This document shows, in pieces, positions 23,032 to 35,105 of a DNA stretch of 64,000 bases. A program made the translations under genes and the position numbers. The stretch is from Ptychodera flava (taxonomy: Eukaryota > Hemichordata > Enteropneusta > Ptychoderidae): assembly GCF_041260155.1 (NCBI RefSeq), contig NC_091931.1, forward strand, positions 30,159,041 through 30,223,040, in the 5' to 3' direction. Below the pieces are notes generated by a model. The model worked only from the letters and a program-made list of their open reading frames with translations, did not search any database and was not told the origin of the DNA. Every line of letters begins with the position of its first letter. Position 1 is the first letter of the stretch.

Positions 23032-23033
<2 letters not shown>

Positions 23034-23112
<79 letters not shown>
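23034..23112. repeat. (TA)n microsatellite
   Basis: TA run directly abutting the right end of the Penelope-like element pair, mirroring the tract at 20249-20319. Confidence 0.98.
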
Positions 23113-23114
<2 letters not shown>

Positions 23115-24066
23115 CAGGCATATACTCGTGTATGAGCATACTTCTGTTTAACATATATGTAAAGGGTTGTTTATGGTATTTTAGTAGTTATTTTACGATA
23201 TTTTATCGAACATTTCTTCATATTGCATGGGCACCAAAATGTCACATTAAAATGGGAAAGAAGTAAGTCGCTGCTACTAAGGTCGTTGAAAAGATTTTCA
23301 AAGTGTGTATTTTGTTCATGAAGCTATAGCCAATTTTTGACTTTGTAAAGAATATATAAATTTAGTATCATTCCAATGAAAATGATGGTATTGATAATCG
23401 TGCCATTGTTCACTAAGAATTGTATTATGATCACGTTAACTCTTGGCCCGTGAAAGGGTCTACTGCTCGAGGTGCAATGTGGTAAACATTCAACGACCCC
23501 AAACCGATCATTAGTAAAGGGATTAAATCATTCAGCTTCACCTTGTAATTGAGTTTGTATGTCACAGTTACGTTTCACTTCAATTATAATCAGAGTTTTT
23601 ATATCGAACGAAAGCTGTATAACAACTTTTATAAAGCTCCATATACATTAGTGAAATTTCTGATTTTGGTATTTGGAACCAGTATTTTTATCTGTACATG
23701 TAACAGTATTTTTGAGATAGCATAATGCTTTAATACGTTATCACCATCAATCAGTACACGTTGTAACCCTGTAATAATGTGGTTTTGCTTGCCATTGTCA
23801 GAAATGTTTCAACTTTGCTTATTGAACGTGTAGATGCAGAAAATATGACACATTTATTTTTCCTTTTATTTTTCCTTTCAAGTCATCACAGATAGAAAGC
23901 AACACTATGTTGGAGATTATAGATTAATTTGTAGTACATTTAAAATGCTTTATACTTTTCAGCGTTAAGGCTTTACAATGGCATTGTTTTCATTATAAAA
24001 TTTACATATTTTAAATAGTATTACCCATTATTTTAATTTTTGTGTAATTTTAGACAAGAAGGTTGT
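23113..24066. other. No recognised feature
   Basis: AT-rich intergenic sequence without open frames of note, clear repeats or known motifs. Confidence 0.4.
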
Positions 24067-25649
24067 TTAAGGTTCCAAGCCAAGAAATTGACATTTTTAA
24101 TCTAATAATTCTCTGATGGTTAATAAGCTCAGAACTCGTAAATTTACATTTTCTGAAAGCCCAGATATAGAGGAACATTTTGGTAAGCACAGTGTCACCA
24201 TTGTTTACATAGCTATCACATGACAGGTCAGGGCTCGAAATTAACTTTTTCCCCTGGTAGTCCCATGGGGCTACCATTTTCTAAAGTTGGTAGCCCAGTG
24301 ACAAGGTCTGGTAGCCCATGCATAAATGAAGAGGTTTTTTTTGTAAAGGATATTTTTCTTTATATCTAGACAATGAAAGATTCATTTTGCATGATTCTAT
24401 CCAGGAAGTGAATTTTCTAGTCATTTGACATCAATACCTGCAGATCATAGCCCCTTAGGAGAACGGTATAGCAAGTGTAGTGGACAACGGTGACGCCTCA
24501 AAGTTTGACGACCTATTCACACATACACAGGGCTTATATGCAAATTTTGATGTTCGCCGTGACATCGACTTTTCACTCAGCACATGTAAACATAACATGG
24601 CTGAAAATAAGTTGGCTATGAATTCCAGGATGGCAACTTGGTACAGTCATGTTCCTAATACTTTCATGGCAATTTTGGCTATATTTCTCGACCATAGAAC
24701 ATTATCATGCGATGATCTCGTACACTTCGGAAAGCGTAATTTGTGGATGGCCCGACAGCTTTTTCTTTGCAGTTTGAATAATTTTGTGTTTAATTGTGAT
24801 TGATACATTGTGATTAAATAACTATGAAAATAAATTTCCATTGGCCATCATTTCCCGAGCCTGTCATCCAAGTACATCAGTTAACATAATGACGTTTTAT
24901 TGAAAGTTTGTCGCAACAAATTCGACTGCACTGTCACCTTTTAATTTTCATAACTGGGTTGACTGTATTAGCGTTGGTCATCTCACAGCGACCAAAATCA
25001 TGTCGCTCACCAAGTAATTTCATGCCCCAGGCTTTGGTAGTCCGTGTGGGCTACCATTTCATGGGTTTTGGTAGCCCCAGGGAAAAGTTGGTAGTCTGTG
25101 GACGCGGGACTACCGCTAATTTCGAGCCCTGCAGGTAATTTGCATAACCTTTCAAAAATCGGTTTTCCTTATGTTTTGTTCTTCAAAATATCTGACTCAA
25201 ACTTTCTGGAATGCAAGCTGTCAGAACGCTCTTCCAAAGTGTCTCAGGCATCTTATATCTTGCTTAGTTTTTTGGAGCACAATTTTAAAGAAATCAACCA
25301 GGATTAAATTCACCGCTCTGGAAGTTTTTCTAGCATTAACATTGCAGTAGAAGGTTTAAAAAAATTCTGAGACACACTTTGAAAGATCCTCAGGACAGCT
25401 TGCACTCACACAAATTTCAGCCACATATCTCAAAGCATTGAAACAAAACATAGGGAAAACCGATTTTTGAAAGGTTATGCAAATTACCCGTCACATGATA
25501 GTTATATAAACAATGGTGACACTATGGTAACCAAAATTTTGCCTATATCTAGGCTTTCAGAAAATGTACAATTTACGGGGGTTCTGAGCTAATTAATCAA
25601 TAGAGAATTGTTAGCTTGAAAAGGTCAATTTCTTGTCTTGGAACCTTAA
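24067..25649. mobile_element. Fold-back element flanked by TTAA
   Basis: The left end GGTTCCAAG at 24071 and right end CTTGGAACC to 25645 begin long, imperfect inverted arms. Matching blocks include GTGTCACCATTGTTTA and TTTGCATAACCTTTCAAAAA on both sides. TTAA lies immediately outside both ends (24067-24070 and 25646-25649), as expected for TTAA-targeting elements such as piggyBac derivatives, though TTAA is its own reverse complement and could belong to the terminus. The left arm is interrupted by the element at 24229-25131. No transposase was seen. Confidence 0.75.
24229..25131. mobile_element. 903-bp inverted-repeat transposon nested in the fold-back element
   Basis: Terminal inverted repeats CAGGGCTCGAAATTA and TAATTTCGAGCCCTG bound the element. 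The 5-bp direct repeat CAGGT flanks it (24224-24228 and 25132-25136). Removing the element restores the outer arm, which reads GACAGGTAATTTGCATAACC; the opposite arm has GACGGGTAATTTGCATAACC. Subterminal GGGCTACCA words recur. A 107-codon open frame (24480-24803) has no recognisable domain and is probably spurious. Confidence 0.85.
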
Positions 25650-25856
25650 CAGAATTTGCGAAGTTCCATATACTAACATCAATGTCTTTGATCCAATGTT
25701 CGATTGTAAACAGAACAGTCTCGAAAGAGTTCAAATTCTGTATTGTTTTAAACAGAATATTCCAAACTTTATGATAAATAAACAGGCGTTTGACGTTACT
25801 TGTGAATTACTGGATCAGTCGCAATGTCTATATCGATTATTGAAGATTAATGTCTG

Positions 25857-25889
<33 letters not shown>

Positions 25890-26149
25890 ATGTTATGCAA
25901 TATGGTACAGTCTAACATGAATTACTGTACGCCTTTGAAACGAATGGATGAGAAGACTTGTCATCTCAAAGTATATAGAATGCACCTCGGGGCACTTCTT
26001 CATGTACTCTACTTGGGAGCATATTGTCTCCTCAGAGGCTTGTCATTTCCTTGGTCAAAGGTCAAGCAAAACCAAAGGGAAAACCAACTTTGAGACATCT
26101 TCAACATTTACAGATGTTTTACGTGTAAACATGCTATTCTACCGTATTG
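25650..26149. other. Intergenic; (GATT)n tract only
   Basis: A GATT tetranucleotide run at about 25857-25889. Nothing else was recognised. Confidence 0.5.
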
Positions 26150-27762
26150 TAAGGCTGCGTTCACAAATACCGATTTGGGGGTTGGGGGGGGGGGCTGGAG
26201 GAATCTCGATTGAAATCTATTTTTTTTCAGATCCCCCCCTAAGTACCCTAAAAAATTTTCAAATGACCCCCCTCTATATGGTCAAAATTTTTCAAGTCCC
26301 CTCCCCTAACTATCACAGGCCTGCATATTTGTAAAGGATGTGAGCGCAGAAAAAATAAACATGTATTGCGCCATACTGCTAACAGGTGTTCAACACTACC
26401 TGTATTAGCACTTTGTATAGTCATATTCCATAGGCAAGTTCTTTAAATGCATCAGTGAATTTTTTAGATTTATTGGTCTAAAAGCCAACTTGCTCCTGTT
26501 GAAGAGCACACAAAATGCAATCATGAGAGAGTAGGAAAATTGTGAATTCTGGCTAATTGCACAGTGACCTACCAAAAATTGTTTCAAAACTACAAGACCT
26601 ATATGAATTAGATGCTACTCAAAATTGACAATACCGGAAGGTTAAAATATTCCATCAAATAAATGTTTTAATCTCTGAAATTTGGGTGTGATAATTGCAA
26701 ATTCGGTTAAAAAATAAATAATTCCATTTGGTCACATATTTTTTCTTTTAGTCTTTACTATTCAAAGTTTTACTTCTGTATCACTTTATAATAAGAGTGT
26801 GAAAATTTAGAAAATCAAGGAAGGTGACCCCATCTTTTTTCTTTAATGTTTGATTATTCTCATATGCCAGAATTCAAACATTTCTATGTTTTCTTCCATG
26901 TGTTGCTCTCTGGCCTGATCTTGTGTACAAGTGAGTTTCACTGTCATGAGTGTCATTGACCAAAACTCTTCTTCAACTACCATGTACATCAGAGTCAGAG
27001 CTGTCTCTGTCACTGTTCAGGTATGCAGTGACAGTGACACTGCAGTGGCAGGGTAGTATCTGATAGTGACACTACCTGTAGGCAGTAGCTGTATTAACTT
27101 TGATAATTTTAGCAATATTTTTGTTCAGTTTTACAACTGCGTTCTTGTTCTACTCCCTACAGCATGCTGAATTGTCCAGTATTCAGCTTGCTATCACAGC
27201 CTATGTATGTGTACCATGCATTTGTATCACTGACAACTGACTGTCAGTCTGGACTCCAATTAAATTATCACCAAATACATATTTATATTTATATATACAG
27301 GCTTTGTCGACAAACTAAATATTGTGTGTTTGAGCATGCTGTAGGGAGATAGCAAGAAACTGTAGTTGTTATATTGCATAGAAATATTGCAGAAATCATT
27401 AACAGTTGCAGCTTCTGCCCTGTTACGAGGCTCAAGTTTGTTTTTTACGACAAATCACACGTTTAGATTTTTTCAAGATAAAAGTCATGAAATGTGACAA
27501 AATGGTTCTAGATTTTGTTAAATTATTACTAACATTACAACATTTTGATGACATAAAATGGTATTCATTTTTCATTGAATTACCTACAAAAACTTGGAAT
27601 TGGAAAATGTAAAACTCAAAAGGGACCCAAAAATTTTCAAGTCCCCCCTACAGGTAGAGCAAAATTTTCAAGTCCCCCCCCCTCCACTACCCCCAAAATT
27701 TTCGAATCCCCCCCTGAATTCCTCCAGTCCCCCCCTAACCGTTTTTTTTGAACGCAGCCTAA
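26150..27762. mobile_element. Harbinger-like non-autonomous element (TIR GGCTGCGTTCA, TSD TAA)
   Basis: Termini GGCTGCGTTCA (26153-26163) and TGAACGCAGCC (27749-27759) are complementary and flanked by TAA on both sides, the 3-bp TWA-type target duplication of PIF/Harbinger transposons. Both ends have subterminal C-rich words (AAAATTTTCAAGTCCCCCC). No transposase frame is visible, so it is non-autonomous. A partial relative lies at 54475-54743. Confidence 0.75.
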
Positions 27763-28808
27763 ACTAACCAAAAATGAAGATCTGTGACTATATCCGTGTG
27801 TAGCGCCAGCAATCAGGAACACGTCTTGGTAGTGTAGAGTTGACCTATGTCTTTATTCCATCAGTCACCGTGACCAAGTCTGCACGCTTCGGCTGACGGT
27901 TGTGACTTGAAACTCGGTAACAGCAATGGAATGAGAATAATGAATAACGAACAGTGAAAATATCCAGCTATTTCTACGATATGCAGTTTTACTGATAGGG
28001 AAACCGTAAACATAACAATGGCGCGACCTTAAATGAGCGGCATCACTTTACACTTGTCCCTGTGAGGTATGTCACAATCCTGCCCTTTCCGACCCACGCC
28101 GTGAATAAATTAAAACGATATTTAAGAGCTCAATATGATAAAAGGTTGCGATAAAATAAGAACATGGAGGTAGTGCAAGACTTATTCCACGATGTAAGAA
28201 TTCGTGAACAGATGGACTCTGTGAATGAGCTTCCACACAATGGCCGCATCGCAGCTGTACACTTCCTGCTAAATTGCTGGTGAATTGCTTGACGAATGAT
28301 CGAGAAACGAAGCAAAAATTTTCCCTAAGCCTTACTCAGGGGAGAATTCAATTCCTGCATAAAGATTATCTTTAGACGCGGTAACTTAGTATTCGAGTAG
28401 GAACTAAGGAAGCGGTCCATCAGCGCCCTCAAAGTGAAGCTTATGAGTAACATCCAAGGCGACGCACTCTCTATATATCTACAATAGCAAAAGTTCTGTC
28501 AGGAAATTAACAGTGTCATGGAGAAACACAGCTATAACAACTTATTCTGACTCCTTTCTCCAGCACAGCGCAGCCGGCGGCAGAAAAGGACAGGAGCACA
28601 GATCAGAGAGGTGCGTCTCACTTGTGATACTCGTCCCCTGTTTGATACACACTCTCATCAAAGTGTGTTTGCTTTCCGGAAATGAGTTGTCTAAATGTAG
28701 CCACATGACATTAGACAATTCTAATAAGGGCCATGAAAGCATTGGTCTGTTGTAGTTTTTTGAAAAGTCGACGAATAAAAATATCCCATCGGTTGCTGGT
28801 GGTGATGA
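27763..28808. other. No recognised feature
   Basis: Mostly unique-looking sequence. Opposed open frames of 66-80 codons at 28513-28755 have no domain and no splice context. Confidence 0.35.
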
Positions 28809-28809
28809 C

Positions 28810-28845
<36 letters not shown>
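28809..28845. repeat. (GAT)n microsatellite
   Basis: Trinucleotide run; the open frames through it are artefacts of the repeat. Confidence 0.95.
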
Positions 28846-29312
28846 ATTGTTGTTGTCGTCGTTGTTGTTGAAGATGGTGATAGTAAGTGAAGACAATGAT
28901 AAAAGATGAAGCAGAAGAATCATAAGAGAAGTTGTTTAAAAGTTTACTTATCCGTTTCTTGTGAACCGTATACTTTAAAACAATCTTCAGGAAACGTTTT
29001 CTTTGCAATTCTAATCGGAGAATAAATCTGCCAGAAATATATTTTAATGGACGACAGGCTTTTTATACTACATATACTATGTCTGTTGTTTCTAGCTTTT
29101 GAATCTTGTATTTGTGTTTCTTTGGAATGCAAAATGCATCGATGATTATATCACTGAAATTTAGCATTTAGATGTATTGCATCAGTTTCTGATTTCAAAT
29201 CTGGATCCATGACGTTAAATATACTGTCACTGCATTCACCAGTCTTTTTGACGAGCTTTGTATCAAAACTATTTAACTTCTTTATATAACTGAATTAAAT
29301 ATCCTAGAGATA

Positions 29313-29314
<2 letters not shown>

Positions 29315-29380
<66 letters not shown>
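29315..29380. repeat. (TA)n microsatellite
   Basis: Pure TA run in intergenic sequence. Confidence 0.98.
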
Positions 29381-29383
<3 letters not shown>

Positions 29384-29624
29384 TGAACTAAAGAGAGGAT
29401 TATAAAAATTACAAGAATTTTACACCAATTTATCTTCTTCGAAAAACGTCTTTTGATAAAGTCCAATATAGCGGCCGACGCTAAATGATTTTTAACCATT
29501 GGTAGGCTTCATGATGAGCTAAGTTGTTAAAGATAGATATACTTTTAATGTAATAAGTTAAAGGTGCCAATTCTCTTCAAATTTTTATTTCAGAATCTTC
29601 AAAGTGATGGCTATCAATAAAGTG

Positions 29625-30480
29625 TACCGGTACATTGCCACAACATTTGCAGCTGAAGAGTTGATTTGTTTACATTGCCGAGGAATTTGAAGCTGATATG
29701 TTCAATGCACTACAGGTTTTGTTCACTAGTGTACATTGCGACGACATTTGTTGCTGAAGCATGCAATAGTGTACAATGCCACGACATATGTAGCTACTGC
29801 GTTTGTTGACTAGTGTACACTGCCACGACATTTGTACCTGAAGTGTCCTATGAATGTTGTTGAGTAATTTACAATCCCATGACATATGTAGTTGTAATAT
29901 ATCTGTTCAGTGAAGCAGAGCTCTTGGTGACTCGTGTTATTGCCACGACGTTTGTAGCTTAGGTGCGTGCATTCAGTGAAGTAGAGCTTTTTGACTAGTG
30001 TACACTGTCATGACATTTGTTGCAGCAGTGTTCAATGAAGTACAGCTGTACAATCCCACGACATGTGTAGCTGAAGTGTTCAATGAAGTGCAACTGTGTT
30101 GAGTAATGTACAATCCCACAACATATGTAGCTTTAGTGTATATGTGTTCAGAAGCAGAGCTCCAGGTGATTGTGTAATTGCCACTACGTTTGTAGCTTAG
30201 GTGTATGTGTTCAATGAAGTACAGTTCTTGTTGACTAATGTACATTGCAACGACATATTTAGCTGCAGTTTTCATTGAAGTACAGCTCTCGTTGACTAAC
30301 TTTCATTGTCACAACATTTGTAGCTGTAGTGATTGCTGAAGTACAGCTTTTGCTGAGTAGTGTACACTGCCACGACATTTTTAGCTAGTGTTTGACGGAG
30401 TAAAGCTGTTGTTGACTAGTGTAGATTTCCACGGCTTTTGAAGCTGAAGTGTTCAATGAAGTACAGCTCTTGCCGACTTT
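29625..30480. repeat. Minisatellite, ~61-bp unit, about 14 diverged copies
   Basis: Each unit contains a variant of CCACGACATTTGTAGCTGAA followed by TTCAATGAAGTACAGCT and TTGTTGACTAGTGTACA. The open frames on the minus strand here are by-products of the repeat. Confidence 0.9.
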
Positions 30481-33262
30481 TACAATAAATTTTCTACTTT
30501 ACAAGAAAAATCTGATTGTGTGTTTTAAGTTTTCCGGAACTGACAAAAATAAATTAGAATCTGTTAGACCCTAAAATCTTAAATCACAACAATTTACTAA
30601 AACTAGAGGACTAGTTTAGCCGTTCAGACAGCAGCGATGTTTAACTTTTCGTTGGAGCCCAACAACTGACAAGAGGCACTTATTCAAGAATTAAACCCTC
30701 TTTTTGATATTCTGGTTAATCATGTTTATTCAGACCCTCAGTAAACCTAGGCACGGCAGTATGTTGCGCCATACGCAGTCTATCATCTCTCATTGCGGGT
30801 GAATCATGCAATATGGCGGTGACAGGAAACACGTACGTATTTGTTATTGTCCAATGCTTTTCATCTTATGCGATCGAAAGTCAAGATTCCAAGAGGTTAA
30901 ACGAGCTTGTCAGGAGCCTACCAAGAAATTGCAGGTTGGAATAGTCAAATGTCTGAAACAATGAAGAACAAAACTGAATTTGGAGTCTCAATACTTTTAC
31001 AAAAAATGAACTTTAGGATGACTTAATAATATGTGGTATTTTGTGTTCTTCAAAAGCAAGGTATTTTGTTTTGACTGTTTGACTGCTTTTTGTATTACAT
31101 TCAAATTACTGTCAGAAATGGCAGACAACCGAAGACATAGGGCATCTTGTTTGATTGATCTTATGTTAGAATAAGACGTATTGAATAAAATATTGTTTAT
31201 CTCAGTACCATTGACCCTCAGACTGAAAAACATGCCTTTTTCTCAAATAAAATGTGTTAATGTATACAACACAGGCACGTAGTTTCCCCTCGTTTAAAAC
31301 TATCATATATTCTCTAATCTGGCTTTGATCGTACAATCGTGGATGGAGGCAACTTTTGCAGGGCCAGGGAGACTTTTGTGGGTTTTTTTAAACGGAAGTC
31401 ACATTTCGGTATTTATTTATTGATAATTTTGGACCCTTTGCCGACAAGGCAGTCATGTTATCATGTGCGACAACAATTTCCCCGCTGAGCATGAAACTTT
31501 CGTAACAAATACAGGCTTAGGTATTCTTGAACTTGACGGCGTACAGTACCGATGAACAATGATGTTGAAACGTTGAACGATAATGCGCATGGAAATGAGG
31601 TCAAAGTCACCAGTTTCTGGTGATACTGCGTCTTGAACGTTGTGAAAATAAAAAAGTACTTCCCATGATTGGCTTGTTCATTTCTTGCCGTTACGGGTAT
31701 CATAATATATTATGTTCGAGCAACATGGGTAGAATTGGCTACCTTCATAGGTTTTCACTCAATGATGTGTTTATTCAAACGAATTCTAACGAATTCCATA
31801 CAAAGTTATGCGACACTTCTTATATGGAGTATAATTCCTACTAATGTTGACATTCTGTTTTTGTCTTGGCAGCATACATCTCGATTTCGGTTTGGATCAC
31901 AGACAAGACATATCATTCCATTTAAAGTATTGTGTCCACAGTTCCTAAGAAACAAAAACTAACAAAAGAACAGCAGTGAACAGATGATATCACTACGCCA
32001 AACTTGTCATGCAATAATCTACACAGTTTGTCCATGCTCTCCGTGTCGACGAAATGCCCAGATCTCAGAGCAACCTCTTCTTCAGACTTTCCTGTTTTCC
32101 TGATGGTTTGTGCGATCACATGACACTATCACACTTTCTTTTCTTTAACCAAACCATTCGTGAGTATAGTAAGAACTTACTACACTGGCTAAATGACGCG
32201 AGAAGACAGATTTGTGTTCGCAGAGTAACCCTTTGAACTCTGTGTCATCGGGGTAAAGTCTGAAACAAACCTTTGACGTTACGAGCGAACTGAACATTGT
32301 TGAGAGTTATTTTTGAAATTCGCAGAAACCAGGCACATTTGCGCCATTCAGTACATTAATTAATGAAATATACCGAGTGAGTGATGTTGACTCATATCAG
32401 AATATCAGAATATCAGAAAGCTTTGAAAATAGAAATATTGATCAAGTACCAAAAACAAATGGTTTTCAGGGAGTGTAAGGAACGAGAGCCTAAATATTCT
32501 GATGTGAGTGTTTTCTTTTGTGTGAACAAACAAACCGACAGAAAGTACATACTGTCTGTCGTTTAGGGCGCTGTGACTTGAAGAGAAGAAACTTGCTCAC
32601 TGCAACAGTACACCTCGAAGTTCAAGTTTCGAAGTGGTGGCATAAAGGTGTTTATCATCCTCTCTTCCTAACACCATAGTGAATAGATGTGAGCTGAATA
32701 TGTTTGATGGAACCATTGTTGTTTATTGTATCTTGTGTCATCCTGGCCTGGATCTTTCGAATCTCGGCATCACATTTACATTTACAAAATACACCAGTGC
32801 AGTCACCCTTGACTGTTACCCGTTGGCTCAGCGCCAGGATCAACCAATCAACCAAAAAGAGGCCCGCTTTCCTTCGACCTTTCAGCTTCCAACCAATCCG
32901 GCTACCGTTGCGGTCAAGGGGTTTTATCAGAGACGTACCCCAACCGGCACAGCTTCAAAGTTTCATTGGAGTCTACTTGAAGTGGTGGCTCAGAACACAT
33001 TGACGATGAAGTCATTTAGTGATTTGAATGGATTCTAGTGTCTATGTATTAACTCTGCATCAAAACTTGTAATTTCGTCGAAAATCACGACCGAATATCC
33101 GAGTCAGGTATAAAATGTTACCCACCCAGATAACTCGGTCCTCCTTCATACCAGATGTACCTCGCATCGCATCTCGGAAAAAACACAAATCCGGCAATTA
33201 TTCCCATCTATCCATCGGACAGGCAACTGAATATTTCACTTGCCGGAGCAGGCGGTAACGTT
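30481..33262. other. No recognised gene; intergenic
   Basis: Several open frames of 60-119 codons occur. The longest, 32679-33038 plus and an overlapping one from 32704 with a hydrophobic start (PLLFIVSCVILAWIF), match nothing recognised, and no flanking exon structure was found. A real small secreted peptide cannot be excluded. Confidence 0.35.
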
Positions 33263-33268
33263 ATGCTG

Positions 33269-33583
33269 CAGTCAATGTCAACCCCCACCTCGGGGCATGG
33301 TAGGGGATTTGGAAATTAGTCTTATGAAATTTGTCAAATGCCCCAGCCCCTTGGGCAAGACAATGTGTAAAATTCCTACCTAAAACAAGTAAATCCTCCA
33401 CATTTCCCCCATCCCAATGGTTTGGGCATTCATAAATTCTGCTTTGTCCGTGGAAATGGCAAGGGGGTCAATATGAGGCAATTGGTCACCCCCTCGGGCA
33501 TAATTTCATGGCAAAAACAGTCTAATTCCCCACATTTGTCCCGTATCGCCCGAGGTGGAGTCCCTCGGAGATTATATTGACTG
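33269..33583. mobile_element. ~315-bp MITE with CAGTCAAT termini
   Basis: The left CAGTCAATG and right ATTGACTG ends are complementary. Inner CCCACCTCGGGGC and GCCCGAGGTGG extend the inverted repeat, and CCCCTTGGGC/GCCCGAGG-type words recur inside. Confidence 0.6.
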
Positions 33584-33749
33584 CTGCATTGTTTAATACT
33601 CTCCATTCAATTAATTATCTGACCGAGTTTAGGGATCCTTGTTGTTTTCCACATAAGACAGGGGGCTCCTATTCAAAAATATCCATTTTTAGCTCACGTG
33701 TGTAAACACGTGGGCTAATGTCATAGCGATGTCTGTCTGTCTGTCCGTG

Positions 33750-33804
<55 letters not shown>

Positions 33805-33990
33805 TTACACGATAACTCAAAAACGCCTGAACGGATTTAAGTCAGATTTGGTACACAGGTACCATATGCTACTTGCAAGAATGATTAGATTTTGGTTAGT
33901 GTGGCTTGCATATTAATGAAGTTATGCAATATCATTTTTTCCGTACAATGGTTTCCCGATGGAGACGGTAATGACAGTGTAGACATATAT

Positions 33991-35105
33991 TTATTATTAT
34001 TATTTTATTATAAAAACTTCTTTAAAGCGCACTACACATACGTCTCAGCGCGCTGTACATGACTAAGAAAACAAAATACATGACTAAAATGAGAGCAAAG
34101 GTAGTTTTTAAAATAAAAAGTCACAAATAACGCAAAGAAATTTGGAAAGGAAGTAAAAACAGCGTAAAATGAGCAAATGGCTAAAAATCACAGTTGATAA
34201 AACTCAGTAAAAAGGTAAGTCTTCAAAGCGCGTTTAAAACATTCAACATTTTTTGCAGAGCGAATCTCTGATGGCAATGAATTCCAAAGGAAAGGAGCAT
34301 GAACAGAAAGGCCCTATGGCCATAGGACTTATTATACTTCCCTTTAGGCGGGACTAAACGTATTTTTTCCATGGACCGGAGATTTCTTGCCGGAACATAC
34401 AACTCAATTAAGTCGCTCAAGTACATGGGTGCAATACCATTAATAATTTTATAAGTAATTAACAGAACCTTGAATCTTATTCGAGCTTCGATTGGAAGCC
34501 AATGCAGGTCGATCAACACGGGTGTAATATGGTCAAATTTGCGTGATTGAGTGACGAGACGTGCAGCAGCATTTTGAACTGACTGCAATCGTGAAAGCTG
34601 TTCTTTTGATACTCCGTACAAGAGACTATTGCAGTAGTCCAATTGGGATGTGACGAAGGCATGGATCAATGTCTCGGTGGTACTTCTATCAAGTAATTTG
34701 CGGATCTTGCTGATACGGTATAAAGAATAATACCCGTTCCTGCATATTTGGTTGATTTGGTCCGACATGAAGCTGTCACTGTCCAGCCTAACACCAAGAT
34801 TCCGCAGAGAGGTGGAGGGTGTGATGTCAAAGTCGCCAATCCTGAGATTGGCCATCACCGACACGTCCGACTTGAGCCTTGATGAGAAATGGATAACCTC
34901 TGTCTTGTCGTCATTTAATATCAGCATGTTTGATTTCATCCAGATCCGAATGTTGCCAATGCAATGTTCGAGACAAGAGCGCACATCAGCCGGCGTGTTG
35001 CAAATGGCATAAACTTGACTGTCATCCGCGTACATCATGCATTCAAGGCCGTGTTCGGCGATGATGTCCTCTAAAGGTGCTATGTAGAGCGTAAAAAGAA
35101 GTGGT
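33991..35105 (-). mobile_element. L2-like LINE, 5'-truncated insertion with 7-bp TSD
   Basis: The element runs on the minus strand, ends with an AATAATAATAAA-type 3' tail at 33991-34010 and is truncated on its 5' side at 35105. CATATAT is duplicated at both flanks (33984-33990 and 35106-35112). The related element at 14144 shows the empty site, reading GTAGACATATATCAAGAAAT without interruption at about 14371-14390. Confidence 0.9.
34223..35105 (-). pseudogene. L2-like reverse transcriptase, C-terminal part
   Basis: An open frame on the minus strand starting with LEDIIAEHGLECMMYADDSQ, so the catalytic YADD is present. It continues with LNDDKTEVIHFSSR, LGVRLDSDSFMSDQINQICR, LDYCNSLLYGVS, LQSVQNAAARLVT and LHWLPIEARIRFKVL. 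These are the typical thumb and C-terminal motifs of L2/CR1 reverse transcriptases. The endonuclease and most of the RT palm are missing because of 5' truncation; the remaining frame is intact, so the insertion is fairly recent. Confidence 0.92.

Larger units (their letters stand above)
22050..23033 (+). mobile_element. Penelope-like element, right copy (plus strand), 5'-truncated
   Basis: Inverted partner of the copy at 20391-22049, truncated further on its 5' side. After the ORF stop at 22837 it has the same GC-rich ACGCGCGCGTAAATACGCGC stretch and the hammerhead-like motif, ending at a (TA)n tract. Confidence 0.9.

Noticed and set aside
24480..24803. 107-codon ORF inside the nested transposon as a possible transposase
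   Set aside because: Far too short, no catalytic motif recognised, and antisense frames are equally open.
29625..30480. Minus-strand ORFs suggesting a repetitive protein
   Set aside because: The frames follow the 61-bp minisatellite, contain no start context or domain and are broken by unit length changes.
32679..33038. 119-codon ORF, and an overlapping one with a signal-like start at 32704
   Set aside because: No domain, no flanking exons and two overlapping frames of similar length; not supportable as a gene without transcripts.
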